44,093 nt of DNA from DASSTJ01 sp035707965 (lineage in GTDB: Bacteria > Actinomycetota > Actinomycetes > Actinomycetales > Angustibacteraceae): assembly GCA_035707965.1 (NCBI GenBank), contig DASSTJ010000002.1, forward strand, positions 1 through 44,093, read 5' to 3'. Both the position numbers and the translations under genes were made by a program. Below are positions 11,457-19,590 of this stretch, piece after piece (positions within the stretch are counted from its first letter, which is position 1; every line of letters begins with the position of its first letter). The notes beneath the pieces are model-generated. The model was not told where the DNA came from and ran no database searches. It saw nothing but the letters and a program-made list of their open reading frames with translations.

Positions 11457-12275
11457 ATGCCGACGTCCCCGGCCAGCCCACGCACGCCCCTGATGGCGGG
11501 CAACTGGAAGATGAACCTGGACCACCTCCAGGGTGCCCACCTGGTGCAGAAGCTCGACTGGACGCTGAAGGACGCCAAGCACGACTTCGCGGCGGTCGAG
11601 GTCGCAGTGCTGCCGCCGTTCACGGACATCCGCACCGTGCAGACGCTGGTCGAGGGCGACCGCCTCGACATCCGGTTCGGAGCGCAGGATCTCTCGCAGC
11701 ACGACGAGGGCGCCTACACCGGTGAGGTCAGCGGCGGCATGCTGGCGAAGCTCGGCTGCACCTACGTGCTGGCCGGTCACAGCGAGCGTCGTGAGTACCA
11801 CGGCGAGGACGACGCGCTGGTGGGGGCCAAGGTGCGCGCCGCCTACCGGCACGGGCTGACGCCGATCCTGTGCGTCGGCGAGGGCCTCGAGGTGCGTCAG
11901 GCCGGCGACCACTGCGAGCACGCGCTCGCACAGCTGGAAGGTGCGCTGGAGGGCCTTTCCGCCAAGCACGCTCGCACGCTCGTCGTCGCGTACGAACCGG
12001 TGTGGGCGATCGGCACCGGGGAGGTCGCGACACCGGAGGACGCGCAGGAGGTCTGCGCCGCCATCCGTGGCCGGCTGCAGGAGAAGTACTCGGCCGACGT
12101 CGCCGACGCCGTACGGCTGCTCTACGGGGGCTCCGTGAAGGCCTCCAACGTGGCCGCGATCATGAACCAGCCGGACGTGGACGGAGCGCTGGTCGGCGGG
12201 GCCAGCCTCAAGCCTGACGAGTTCGCCAGCATCTGCCGGTACCGCCAGCACCAGACGGCCGCGACGGTCAGCTGA
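11457..12275 (+). CDS. tpiA: Triosephosphate isomerase
   Basis: Interconverts dihydroxyacetone phosphate and glyceraldehyde-3-phosphate. The 272 residues include a short N-terminal extension before LMAGNWKMN, whose Lys is catalytic. The electrophilic His is in VLAGHSERREY, the catalytic Glu in AYEPVWAIGTGE, and the phosphate-binding loop in YGGSVKASN. The ATG at 11457 follows GGAGAAG. The last coding bases are part of a 17-bp tandem duplication that crosses the stop codon (12261-12294). Confidence 0.98.
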   Translation: MPTSPASPRTPLMAGNWKMNLDHLQGAHLVQKLDWTLKDAKHDFAAVEVAVLPPFTDIRTVQTLVEGDRLDIRFGAQDLSQHDEGAYTGEVSGGMLAKLGCTYVLAGHSERREYHGEDDALVGAKVRAAYRHGLTPILCVGEGLEVRQAGDHCEHALAQLEGALEGLSAKHARTLVVAYEPVWAIGTGEVATPEDAQEVCAAIRGRLQEKYSADVADAVRLLYGGSVKASNVAAIMNQPDVDGALVGGASLKPDEFASICRYRQHQTAATVS

Positions 12276-12294
12276 CCGCGACGGCCAGCTGACC
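12261..12294 (+). repeat. 17-bp tandem duplication across the tpiA stop codon
   Basis: GCGACGG(T/C)CAGCTGACC occurs at 12261-12277 and again, with a single change, at 12278-12294. The first unit contains the last codons and stop (TGA 12273-12275) of tpiA; the second is entirely noncoding. Each unit includes the palindromic core CAGCTG. It looks like a recent slippage or duplication event. Confidence 0.8.
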
Positions 12295-12359
12295 CCGCTG
12301 TAACCGGCGGCCAGCGACGTTCTCGGCCGGTTGGTGACCGCTCGCCAGTGAGGCTCGCG

Positions 12360-12365
12360 TACTCT
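12360..12365 (+). promoter_or_regulatory. Candidate -10 box for secG
   Basis: TACTCT fits TANNNT and lies 75 bases before the secG GTG, in the 165-base tpiA-secG gap. A TTGGTG hexamer is present upstream (12331-12336) but the spacing of 23 bases is too long for a confident -35. Confidence 0.25.
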
Positions 12366-12440
12366 TGTCCAGGGTCGCTGTGCGCGGCCCGACGAACCGA
12401 CGGCGACACCGACGCCTCCCACCTCGAGGATGGACCCCCT

Positions 12441-12692
12441 GTGAGCACTGTGCGCATCACCCTCCAGGTGCTGCTCATCATCACCAGCCTCCTGCAGACG
12501 CTGCTGATCCTGCTGCACAAGGGCAAGGGGGGCGGCATGTCCGACATGTTCGGCGGCGGTGTCACCTCGAACCTGGGCGGTTCCTCGGTCGCCGAGCGCA
12601 ACCTGGACCGGTTCACGATCATGGTCGCGGCCGTCTGGATCGTCGCCATCGTCGGGCTCGGGCTCGTGGAGCGGTTCACGTCCACGTTCTAG
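12441..12692 (+). CDS. secG: SecG, preprotein translocase subunit
   Basis: Small membrane subunit of the SecYEG channel. The 83-residue protein has two hydrophobic helices (about 7-25 and 60-77) joined by a Gly-rich loop (KGKGGGMSDMFGGG), the normal SecG layout. The GTG at 12441 gives MSTVRITLQVLLII. The position after tpiA is conserved in actinobacteria. No unusual features. Confidence 0.93.
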   Translation: MSTVRITLQVLLIITSLLQTLLILLHKGKGGGMSDMFGGGVTSNLGGSSVAERNLDRFTIMVAAVWIVAIVGLGLVERFTSTF

Positions 12693-12776
12693 GCCCGGCG
12701 GCTCGCCGCCCAGCAGCACCCGCACCTCAGCGTGCACCCCGTCCCCGACCACACGAGAGCACCCGGGAGTCCAGGC

Positions 12777-13127
12777 ATGGCAGGTGGAAACGCGATCCGA
12801 GGCAGCCGTGTCGGTGCGGGGCCCATGGGCGAGGCCGAGCGTGGCGACGCTGCTCCCCGCATCGTCCTGTCGTACTGGTGCGCCAACGGCCACGAGACAC
12901 GACCCAGCTTCGCTGCCGAGTCCGGCGTGCAGGCGCCGGAGACGTGGGACTGCCCGCGTTGCGGCTTCCCCGCCGGCCAGGACGAGAAGAACCCGCCCGC
13001 GCCACCGCGCGTCGAGCCGTACAAGACGCACCTGGCCTACGTGAAGGAGCGACGCAGTGACGTCGATGGCGAGGCCATCCTCGACGAGGCGCTGCAGCAG
13101 CTCCGCCAGCGCGGTCTGATCCGCTGA
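12777..13127 (+). CDS. rbpA: RbpA, RNA polymerase-binding protein
   Basis: An actinobacterial transcription activator that binds RNA polymerase and the principal sigma factor. The 116 residues show the core zinc-type fold with C-x-x-H (YWCANGHE) and C-x-x-C (WDCPRCG), then a basic linker and the sigma-interaction helix (PYKTHLAYVKERRS). The ATG at 12777 is preferred; an upstream in-frame ATG at 12732 would add 15 non-conserved residues. It is 84 bases after secG and converges with pgl, 43 bases away. Confidence 0.93.
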   Translation: MAGGNAIRGSRVGAGPMGEAERGDAAPRIVLSYWCANGHETRPSFAAESGVQAPETWDCPRCGFPAGQDEKNPPAPPRVEPYKTHLAYVKERRSDVDGEAILDEALQQLRQRGLIR

Positions 13128-13170
13128 CCGGCTCGGTCGGTGGCGCGACGACCTGACGGCCTCGGCTCGC

Positions 13171-13959
13171 TCAGGGACTGGCGAGACGGACCAGCTCGGA
13201 CGGCGCCTGGCTGGCTGCTGCGCGGTCCAGCAGCCACAGGGTGCTCCGGCGGCCGACGGCTGACCCGGCCGGCGCCTGCATCGCACCTGCCCCCCGCAGG
13301 GCGAGGCCGACTGCGGAGGCCTTCTCCTCGCCGGCGACCAGCAGCCAGACCTCTTCGGCCGACGTGATCGTCGGGAGCGTGAGCGAGATCCGCGTCGGCG
13401 GCGGCTTCGGGGCGCCGTGGACAGCCACGACGGTGCGCTCCGACTCGTGGACCGCTGCCATCTCGGGGAACAGGGACGCGACGTGCGCGTCCGGCCCGAC
13501 GCCCAGCAGCAGCACGTCGAGCACCGGCACGGCGTCACGGCGTCCCTCTGCCGACGCCACACGAGCCAGCTCGTCGGCGTACCTGGCGGCCGCGGCGTCC
13601 ACGTCGGCGCCGTCCGGACCGTCGCTCGCGGGCATGGCGTGCACTCGTGCGGCGTCGAGGGGGACCGCGTCGAGCAGCGCGGCGCGCGCCTGGGTCTCGT
13701 TGCGCTCGGCGTGCCCCGACGGCAGGTAGCGCTCGTCACCCCACCAGACGTCCACCCGCTGCCAGTCCACGGCATCACGAGCGGCGGACCGCGCCAGGGC
13801 GGCCAGCACCGCGGTGCCCATCCCCCCGCCGGTCAGCACCACGCTGCCGGCACCACGGGCCGCCTGGGCGTCGACGAGACGCGTGACCAGACGCGCGGCG
13901 GCCGCCTCGGCGAGCGTCCGGGCGTCGCGGTGGACGACAACGAGCGGCCCGGTGGTCAT
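13171..13959 (-). CDS. pgl: 6-phosphogluconolactonase (DevB type)
   Basis: Hydrolyses 6-phosphogluconolactone, the second step of the oxidative pentose-phosphate pathway. The 262-residue protein shows the NagB/DevB fold motifs: LTGGGMGTAVLAAL near the N-terminus, VWWGDERYLP with the conserved acidic pair, and LLGVGPDAHVASLFP. Its ATG shares 4 bases (ATGA) with the opcA stop, so it is the last gene of the tkt-tal-pgi-zwf-opcA-pgl operon. It lacks isomerase residues of true NagB proteins as far as I can judge, which agrees with a lactonase role. Confidence 0.93.
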   Translation of the reverse strand: MTTGPLVVVHRDARTLAEAAAARLVTRLVDAQAARGAGSVVLTGGGMGTAVLAALARSAARDAVDWQRVDVWWGDERYLPSGHAERNETQARAALLDAVPLDAARVHAMPASDGPDGADVDAAAARYADELARVASAEGRRDAVPVLDVLLLGVGPDAHVASLFPEMAAVHESERTVVAVHGAPKPPPTRISLTLPTITSAEEVWLLVAGEEKASAVGLALRGAGAMQAPAGSAVGRRSTLWLLDRAAASQAPSELVRLASP

Positions 13960-15098
13960 GAGCTCGACCGGGAGCGCTGGGGGGCCTTCTTCGCCGGCCG
14001 TCGCGTGCTCTTCGCCGGACTGCGCGCCCCGGCCGCCTTCGTCGAGTCGTCGGGGCTCGCCTTCTGGATGGCGTCCGCGGTCTGGCGCTCGTGCTCGCTC
14101 GCTCGGGCAGCCCGGCGACGCGAGTCGGCGGGCGACGGCGCGGCTCCCCGCTCGGCAGCCGTCGACGCCGACACCGTGCGGCTCGCGGGCAGCCGGGGGA
14201 GGCCGAGCTCGAGGGTCGCGGCGTAGACCTCGTCAGGGTCGAGGCGGCGGAGCTCTTCCGTCAGGCACTCGGTGAGCGACCGGCGAGGCAGGCTGATCCG
14301 TCGGTCGGGCTGGCCGGGCTGGGACAGCGTCGCCACGGTGCCATCTGCGCGGATCAGGTCGATCGGCCCGCTCTTGCGCTGCAGCCGGACGCCGAAGATG
14401 CCGGACCCGGCGGGCATCCGGGCCCGCACGACCGGGCACCGAAGGCTCTCGGACAGCCAGGCCGCAAGAAGGTCCGTGCTCGGGCTGTCGGACGCGCCGG
14501 TGACGGTGACCTGCGTGACCGGCTCGTACGGCGGTTGGTCGAGGGCGGCCGCGAGCAGGCCGCGCCACTTCGTGGTCCTGGTCCAGGCGAGGTCGGTGTC
14601 ACCCGGGGCGTAGTGCTCGCGACGCCGGTCGAGCTCCCGGCGGGGCGACTTGGCCTCAGCCGCGTCGGTGATGCGGCGCTGACCCATGGCCCCCACCGGG
14701 TCCTCCGAGGGCGCCAGGGGAGCCTCCTCGGGCCACCACACCACGACGGGGGAGTCGGCCAGCAGGAGCGGTGTCACGACGCTGTCGCCGTGCGCGGCGA
14801 GCTTGCCGTAGAGACGCAGCACGATGACCTCGCTCGCGCCCGCGTCCCCGCCGACCCGGATCTGGGCATCCATGCGGTCCGCCCCGCGCCGGTTGGCCTG
14901 GGCGATGACCACCACGCGGCACGGGTGCTCCCGGCTGGCGAGGTTCGCCGCCTCGATGGCCTCCTCGGCGTGGTGCTCGTCGGTCACGATGACCAGGGTG
15001 AGCACACGGCCCAGCGCGATCGCTCCGCCGGTGTCGCGGAGGTCCACGAGCTTGCGGTTGAGCGCCGCGCTCGTGATGCTCGGCAGGTCGATGATCAC
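13956..15098 (-). CDS. opcA: OpcA, glucose-6-phosphate dehydrogenase assembly protein
   Basis: Allosteric and assembly partner of Zwf, typical of actinobacteria and cyanobacteria. The first 300 residues or so follow the family: MIIDLPSITSAALNRKL, VVVIAQANRRG, PVVVWWPEEAPL and HYAPGDTDLAWTRTTKWR. The last 70 or so residues are a low-complexity, Ala/Ser/Lys/Arg-rich tail ending KKAPQRSRSSS, which resembles histone-like tails and is absent from compact OpcA proteins. The GTG start shares 4 bases with the zwf stop. Overlap on both sides implies tightly coupled translation with Zwf and Pgl. Confidence 0.95.
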   Translation of the reverse strand: MIIDLPSITSAALNRKLVDLRDTGGAIALGRVLTLVIVTDEHHAEEAIEAANLASREHPCRVVVIAQANRRGADRMDAQIRVGGDAGASEVIVLRLYGKLAAHGDSVVTPLLLADSPVVVWWPEEAPLAPSEDPVGAMGQRRITDAAEAKSPRRELDRRREHYAPGDTDLAWTRTTKWRGLLAAALDQPPYEPVTQVTVTGASDSPSTDLLAAWLSESLRCPVVRARMPAGSGIFGVRLQRKSGPIDLIRADGTVATLSQPGQPDRRISLPRRSLTECLTEELRRLDPDEVYAATLELGLPRLPASRTVSASTAAERGAAPSPADSRRRAARASEHERQTADAIQKASPDDSTKAAGARSPAKSTRRPAKKAPQRSRSSS

Positions 15099-16636
15099 GG
15101 AAGCCTCCAGGCGCGCCCGTCACGGGCCATCATCTGGTCAGCGGAGTCCGGTCCCCAGGTGCCGGCCGGGTAGGGCTCTGGGCGTCCGCTCTTGGCCCAG
15201 AACCGCTCGATCGGGTCGAGGATCATCCACGACAGCTCCACCTCCTCGTGCCGGGGGAACAGCGGCGGGTCGCCGAGCAGCACGTCGAGGATCAGACGCT
15301 CGTACGCCTCCGGCGACGACTCGGTGAAGGCGTGGCCGTAGCCGAAGTCCATCGTGACGTCGCGCACCTCCATGGCGGTGCCCGGGACCTTGGAGCCGAA
15401 GCGCATCGTGACGCCCTCGTCGGGCTGGACACGGACGACCAGGGCGTTGTGCCCCAGCTCCTCGGTCGCCGTCTTCTCGAACGGCAGGTGAGGCGCCTGC
15501 TTGAAGATGATCGCGATCTCGGTCACCCGCTTGCCCAGCCGCTTGCCGGTGCGCAGGTAGAACGGGACGCCGGCCCATCGCCGGGTGTCGATCTCGAGCT
15601 TGACTGCGGCGTAGGTCTCCGTCCTGGAGTCGGCGGGGATGCCGTCCTCCTGCAGGTACCCGATGACGTGCTCGCCACCTTGCCAGCCCTCGGCGTACTG
15701 GCCGCGTGCCGTGGTGGCGCCCAGGTCGCCGGGGAGCCGGACGGCGGACAGCACCTTCTCCTTCTCGGCGCGCAGGTCCTGGGCGTCGAACGAGACGGGC
15801 TCCTCCATCGCGGTCAGGGCGAGCAGCTGCAGCAGGTGGTTCTGGATGACGTCGCGGGCGGCGCCGATGCCGTCGTAGTAGCCGGCCCGGCCGCCGATGC
15901 CGATGTCCTCCGCCATGGTGATCTGCACGTGGTCGACGTAGTTGGCGTTCCAGATCGGCTCGAACATCTGGTTGGCGAAACGGAGCGCCAGGATGTTCTG
16001 GACGGTCTCCTTGCCGAGGTAGTGGTCGATGCGAAAGACCGAGTCCGGCGGGAACACCTGGGACACGATGTCGTTGAGCTGCCGAGCGCTCGCCAGGTCG
16101 TGGCCGAAGGGCTTCTCGATGACCACCCGGCGCCACGTGTCGCCCTGCGGGTCGGACAGCCCGGACCGGTCCAGCTGCTCGCACACCTCGGCGAAGAAGC
16201 GCGGTGGGATCGAGAGGTAGAAGGCGTGGTTGCCACCCGTACCGCGCTCGGCGTCCAGCGCCTGCACCGTGTCCTTGAGCCGGTCGAATGCCGAGGCGTC
16301 GGAGAAGTCGCCCGGCACGAACCGGAAGCCCTCGGCCAGGTGCTGCCAGACCTCCTCACGAAAGGGGGTGCGGGCGTGCTGCTTGACCGCGTCGTACACG
16401 ACCTGGCCGAAGTCCTGGTCGGCCCAGTCCCGCCGGGCGAAGCCGACGAGCGAGAACCCCGGGGGCAGGAGGCCTCGGTTCGCGAGGTCGTAGACGGCCG
16501 GCATGAGCTTCTTGCGGGCGAGGTCGCCGGTGACCCCGAAGATCACGAGGCTGCACGGACCGGCGATCTTGCTCAGCCTCTTGTCGAGCGGGCTGCGCAG
16601 CGGGTTCTGCCGCTTCGCGACGCGAGCGGGGCTCAC
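15095..16636 (-). CDS. zwf: Glucose-6-phosphate 1-dehydrogenase
   Basis: Oxidises glucose-6-phosphate to 6-phosphogluconolactone with NADP+. The 513-residue length is typical. The N-terminal nucleotide-binding motif is FGVTGDLARKKL (33-44) and the substrate-binding signature RIDHYLGKETVQN begins near residue 202. The GTG start overlaps the pgi stop by 4 bases and its stop overlaps opcA by 4. The first 20 residues (MSPARVAKRQNPLRSPLDKR) are a basic extension often seen in actinobacterial Zwf. Confidence 0.97.
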   Translation of the reverse strand: MSPARVAKRQNPLRSPLDKRLSKIAGPCSLVIFGVTGDLARKKLMPAVYDLANRGLLPPGFSLVGFARRDWADQDFGQVVYDAVKQHARTPFREEVWQHLAEGFRFVPGDFSDASAFDRLKDTVQALDAERGTGGNHAFYLSIPPRFFAEVCEQLDRSGLSDPQGDTWRRVVIEKPFGHDLASARQLNDIVSQVFPPDSVFRIDHYLGKETVQNILALRFANQMFEPIWNANYVDHVQITMAEDIGIGGRAGYYDGIGAARDVIQNHLLQLLALTAMEEPVSFDAQDLRAEKEKVLSAVRLPGDLGATTARGQYAEGWQGGEHVIGYLQEDGIPADSRTETYAAVKLEIDTRRWAGVPFYLRTGKRLGKRVTEIAIIFKQAPHLPFEKTATEELGHNALVVRVQPDEGVTMRFGSKVPGTAMEVRDVTMDFGYGHAFTESSPEAYERLILDVLLGDPPLFPRHEEVELSWMILDPIERFWAKSGRPEPYPAGTWGPDSADQMMARDGRAWRLP

Positions 16637-18408
16637 GCGAGCGTCTCGCGCAGCCGGGCGACACCCCGCCGTCGGTCGGTGAGGTGCAGCCGCAGCACCG
16701 GGCGTCCCCGGTCGGCGAGCACCTGCGCGTCGCCCGCTGCCTGGGCGGCGATCAGCTGGCCGAAGGTGAACGACTGTCCGGGCACCGGGAGGTCCTGGGC
16801 GGGGTCGGCTGTGACCTGCAGGTACACGCCGGTGGCGGGACCGCCCTTGTGGTACTGCCCGGTGGAGTGCAGGAAGCGCGGGCCCCAGCCGAAGGTCGTC
16901 GGCCGTCCGGTGCGGCGGGCCAACGTCTCGCGGACCTCCGCCAGCGCAGCGTCCTCGGCCCGGTCTAGGTAGGCCATCACGGCGAGGTACCCGCGGTGCG
17001 GATCCAGCCGGTCGAGGAGGGCCGCCACCGCGCCCGGAAGGTCGTCCACGCCGGCCAGCAACCCGTCCGTTCCCCGGACCTCGATGCCCTCGTCCACGAA
17101 CGTCGGCGGGGACTGGTCGGGGGAGTCGAGCAGGCCGCGCGCGGCCTTCTTGGCGCTCTCCACATCCGGCTGGTCGAAGGGGTTGATGCCCAGGAGCCGG
17201 CCGGCCACGGCGACGGCGGCCTCCCAGAGCAGCAGCTGCGCCCCGAGCGAGCCCGCGACCGTCACCTCCGTCGGGGCGGTGGCGCCGGTGGCCCGGGTCG
17301 CCTGGTCGGTTGCGGAGGCGTCCTCGTCGGTCGAGTCGGCGGTGTCGGCATCCACGCTGTCGGCGTCGTCGGCCCCGGTGACCAGGCGCACGGGCAGCAC
17401 GTCGGGGGCCTGCTCGGTCATCTCGGGAGACGCGGGCCCGTCGACGACCACAGGAAGGAGACCCGTGCCGTTCTTGCCGGTGCTCTCGGCGATGAGCTGC
17501 TCGGCCCAGCCCGCGAACCCGGGCAGCGGCGAGCCGTCGTCAGCCAGCACGACCTTGTCGCGCAACGGGTCGGTCCCGCCGAGGGCGGCACCGAGGACGA
17601 GGGCCGGGTTGCCGCCGCCGTCCTCGGACAGCAGGTCGGCCACGGCCTCGGCCTCGTCGAGCAGCCCCTCGATGTCGACCCCGGCGAGACCGCTCGGCAC
17701 CAGGCCGAACGCCGTCAGCGCGGAGTAGCGGCCGCCCACGTGCGGGTCAGCAGTGACGACGCGGTACCCGGCCTCGCGTGCGGAAGACTCCAGCGGCGAG
17801 CCGGGGTCGGTCACCACGACCATGCGGCCTGCCGGGTCGAGCCCGGCGTCGCGAAAGGCCCGCTCGTACGCCCGACGCTGGCTGTCCGTCTCCAAGGTGC
17901 TGCCCGACTTGCTCGACACGACCGCGACAGTGCGGTCGAGCCGGTCGCCGAGAGCGGCACGGACGTAGTCCGGGTCGCTGGAGTCCAGGACGGTCAGGGG
18001 AACCCCGGCGCACGCCGTGATCACCTCGGGCGCCAGCGACGAACCCCCCATACCGCAGAGGACGACGTGGTCGACGCCCCGCTCCAGCAGCTCGGCGCGC
18101 AGCGCGGAGATCTCGCCGACGAGAGGCCGGGAGCTGCGGGGCAGCCCGACCCAGGAGAGACGGATCGTGGCCTCGCTCTCGGCCTGCTCGCCCCACAGGG
18201 TCGCGTCCTGGGCGAAGAGCCGTGACGCGACGTGGTCGTCGACGAGCACCGGGACGTGGCGCCGGACCGCGTCGGCGGCATCCCCGGACGCCGTCACCTC
18301 GAGCTGCGCCGACGCCTCGTCGCCTGCCCACGCCATGAGCCACGCCGCACTGTCGCCGCTCGTGCCCTGCGACGACTGCTCCTGGTCGCCGTCCGGGCTC
18401 CTGCTCAC
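16633..18408 (-). CDS. pgi: Glucose-6-phosphate isomerase with an acidic insert
   Basis: Interconverts glucose-6-phosphate and fructose-6-phosphate. The 591-residue protein contains two SIS-type sugar-isomerase halves: GMGGSSLAPEV and SSKSGSTLET in the first, STGKNGTGLLPVV and LGINPFDQPDVE in the second. Between the halves, at about residues 341-378, is an Asp/Thr/Ala-rich insert (for example DDADSVDADTADSTDEDAS) of low complexity that does not belong to the catalytic fold. The GTG start overlaps the tal stop by 4 bases. Placement of pgi inside the tal-zwf operon is not shared with M. tuberculosis as I remember it, but is known in other actinobacteria. Divergent members of this family also act as bifunctional transaldolase fusions; here tal is separate. 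Confidence 0.92.
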   Translation of the reverse strand: MSRSPDGDQEQSSQGTSGDSAAWLMAWAGDEASAQLEVTASGDAADAVRRHVPVLVDDHVASRLFAQDATLWGEQAESEATIRLSWVGLPRSSRPLVGEISALRAELLERGVDHVVLCGMGGSSLAPEVITACAGVPLTVLDSSDPDYVRAALGDRLDRTVAVVSSKSGSTLETDSQRRAYERAFRDAGLDPAGRMVVVTDPGSPLESSAREAGYRVVTADPHVGGRYSALTAFGLVPSGLAGVDIEGLLDEAEAVADLLSEDGGGNPALVLGAALGGTDPLRDKVVLADDGSPLPGFAGWAEQLIAESTGKNGTGLLPVVVDGPASPEMTEQAPDVLPVRLVTGADDADSVDADTADSTDEDASATDQATRATGATAPTEVTVAGSLGAQLLLWEAAVAVAGRLLGINPFDQPDVESAKKAARGLLDSPDQSPPTFVDEGIEVRGTDGLLAGVDDLPGAVAALLDRLDPHRGYLAVMAYLDRAEDAALAEVRETLARRTGRPTTFGWGPRFLHSTGQYHKGGPATGVYLQVTADPAQDLPVPGQSFTFGQLIAAQAAGDAQVLADRGRPVLRLHLTDRRRGVARLRETLA

Positions 18409-19541
18409 TGGCCGGCCTCGGCCGCCGAGTCGGACGACGAGACGCGGGCGAGCTCGTCGCTGACGCTGGAGACGAGCTCGGCCCAGCTCTTGTCGAACTT
18501 CTCCACGCCCTCCCGCTCCAGCTGGGCCGTCACCTCGCCGTAGGAGATGCCGAGGCGTTCCAGGGCGTCGAGCACGGAGCGGGCGTCGTCGTACGACCCG
18601 CGGACGGTGTCGCCGGTCACCGTGCCGTGGTCGGCGACGGCCTCCATGGTCTTGCGCGGCATCGTGTTGACGACGCCTCGCGTGACCAGCTCGGTGACGT
18701 ACATGGTGTCCGGGTAGGCGGGGTCCTTGACCCCGGTGGACGCCCAGAGCGGACGCTGCGGGTGGGCGCCGGCATCGGCGAGCACCTGCCAGCGCGGCGT
18801 CGAGAAGACCTCTTCGTACGCCTGGAACGCGAGCCGGGCGTTGGCGATGCCGGCCTTGCCTCGCAGGGCGGCGGCCTCGTCGTTGCCGATGGCGTCGAGG
18901 CGCTTGTCCACCTCGGTGTCGACGCGCGAGACGAAGAACGACGCCACGGAGCGGATACTCGACAGGTCGCGGCCGGCCTCACGGGCCTGCTCGAGACCGG
19001 TGAGGAAGGCCTGCATGACGCCGCGGTAGCGGTCGAGCGAGAAGATCAGGGTCACGTTGATGCTGATGCCCTCGGCGAGGCACTGGCTGATCGCCGGCAG
19101 GCCCTCGACGGTCGCCGGGATCTTGATGTACGCGTTCGGGCGGTCGACGGCAGCGGCGAGCGCACGCGCGCTGGCGACGGTGGCGGCGGTGTCGTGCGCG
19201 TGCCGAGGCTCCACCTCGATCGAGACGCGGCCGTCCTCGCCCTGCGTGCGGTCGTAGCAGGGACGCATGATGTCGCAGGCGTGCTGCACGTCGGCCGTCG
19301 TGATGTCGAACACGGCCGTGGCGACGTCCTTGCCGGCGTCGGCGATGCGCCGTACCTGGTCGGTGTAGGCGTCGCCCTTCGACAGCGCGTTCGCGAAGAT
19401 CGTCGGGTTGGTGGTCACCCCCACGACGTGCCGCTCGTCGATCAGCTCCTGCAGCTCGCCGCTGGTGAGCGTCTCGCGCGACAGGTCGTCGAGCCAGATC
19501 GAGACGCCCTGCTCGCTGAGCTGGGCGAGTGCGTCGGTCAT
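18405..19541 (-). CDS. tal: Transaldolase
   Basis: Moves a three-carbon unit between sedoheptulose-7-phosphate and glyceraldehyde-3-phosphate. The 378-residue protein shows VGVTTNPTIFANAL near the N-terminus and the Schiff-base Lys in AYIKIPATVEG (about residue 140). The ATG at 19541 gives MTDALAQLSEQGVSIWLDDL, as in actinobacterial homologues; a longer open frame upstream to 19682 would encode unrelated sequence overlapping tkt. It lies 49 bases after tkt and overlaps pgi by 4. Confidence 0.96.
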   Translation of the reverse strand: MTDALAQLSEQGVSIWLDDLSRETLTSGELQELIDERHVVGVTTNPTIFANALSKGDAYTDQVRRIADAGKDVATAVFDITTADVQHACDIMRPCYDRTQGEDGRVSIEVEPRHAHDTAATVASARALAAAVDRPNAYIKIPATVEGLPAISQCLAEGISINVTLIFSLDRYRGVMQAFLTGLEQAREAGRDLSSIRSVASFFVSRVDTEVDKRLDAIGNDEAAALRGKAGIANARLAFQAYEEVFSTPRWQVLADAGAHPQRPLWASTGVKDPAYPDTMYVTELVTRGVVNTMPRKTMEAVADHGTVTGDTVRGSYDDARSVLDALERLGISYGEVTAQLEREGVEKFDKSWAELVSSVSDELARVSSSDSAAEAGQ

Positions 19542-19590
19542 GGGTCCTCCCGGACGGTGTGGTGGTGGACGTCGTGGGGGCCGGCGTGCG

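Noticed and set aside
11259..13778. Minus-strand open frame of 839 residues opposite tpiA, secG and rbpA
   Set aside because: Covers several real plus-strand genes and has no family resemblance.
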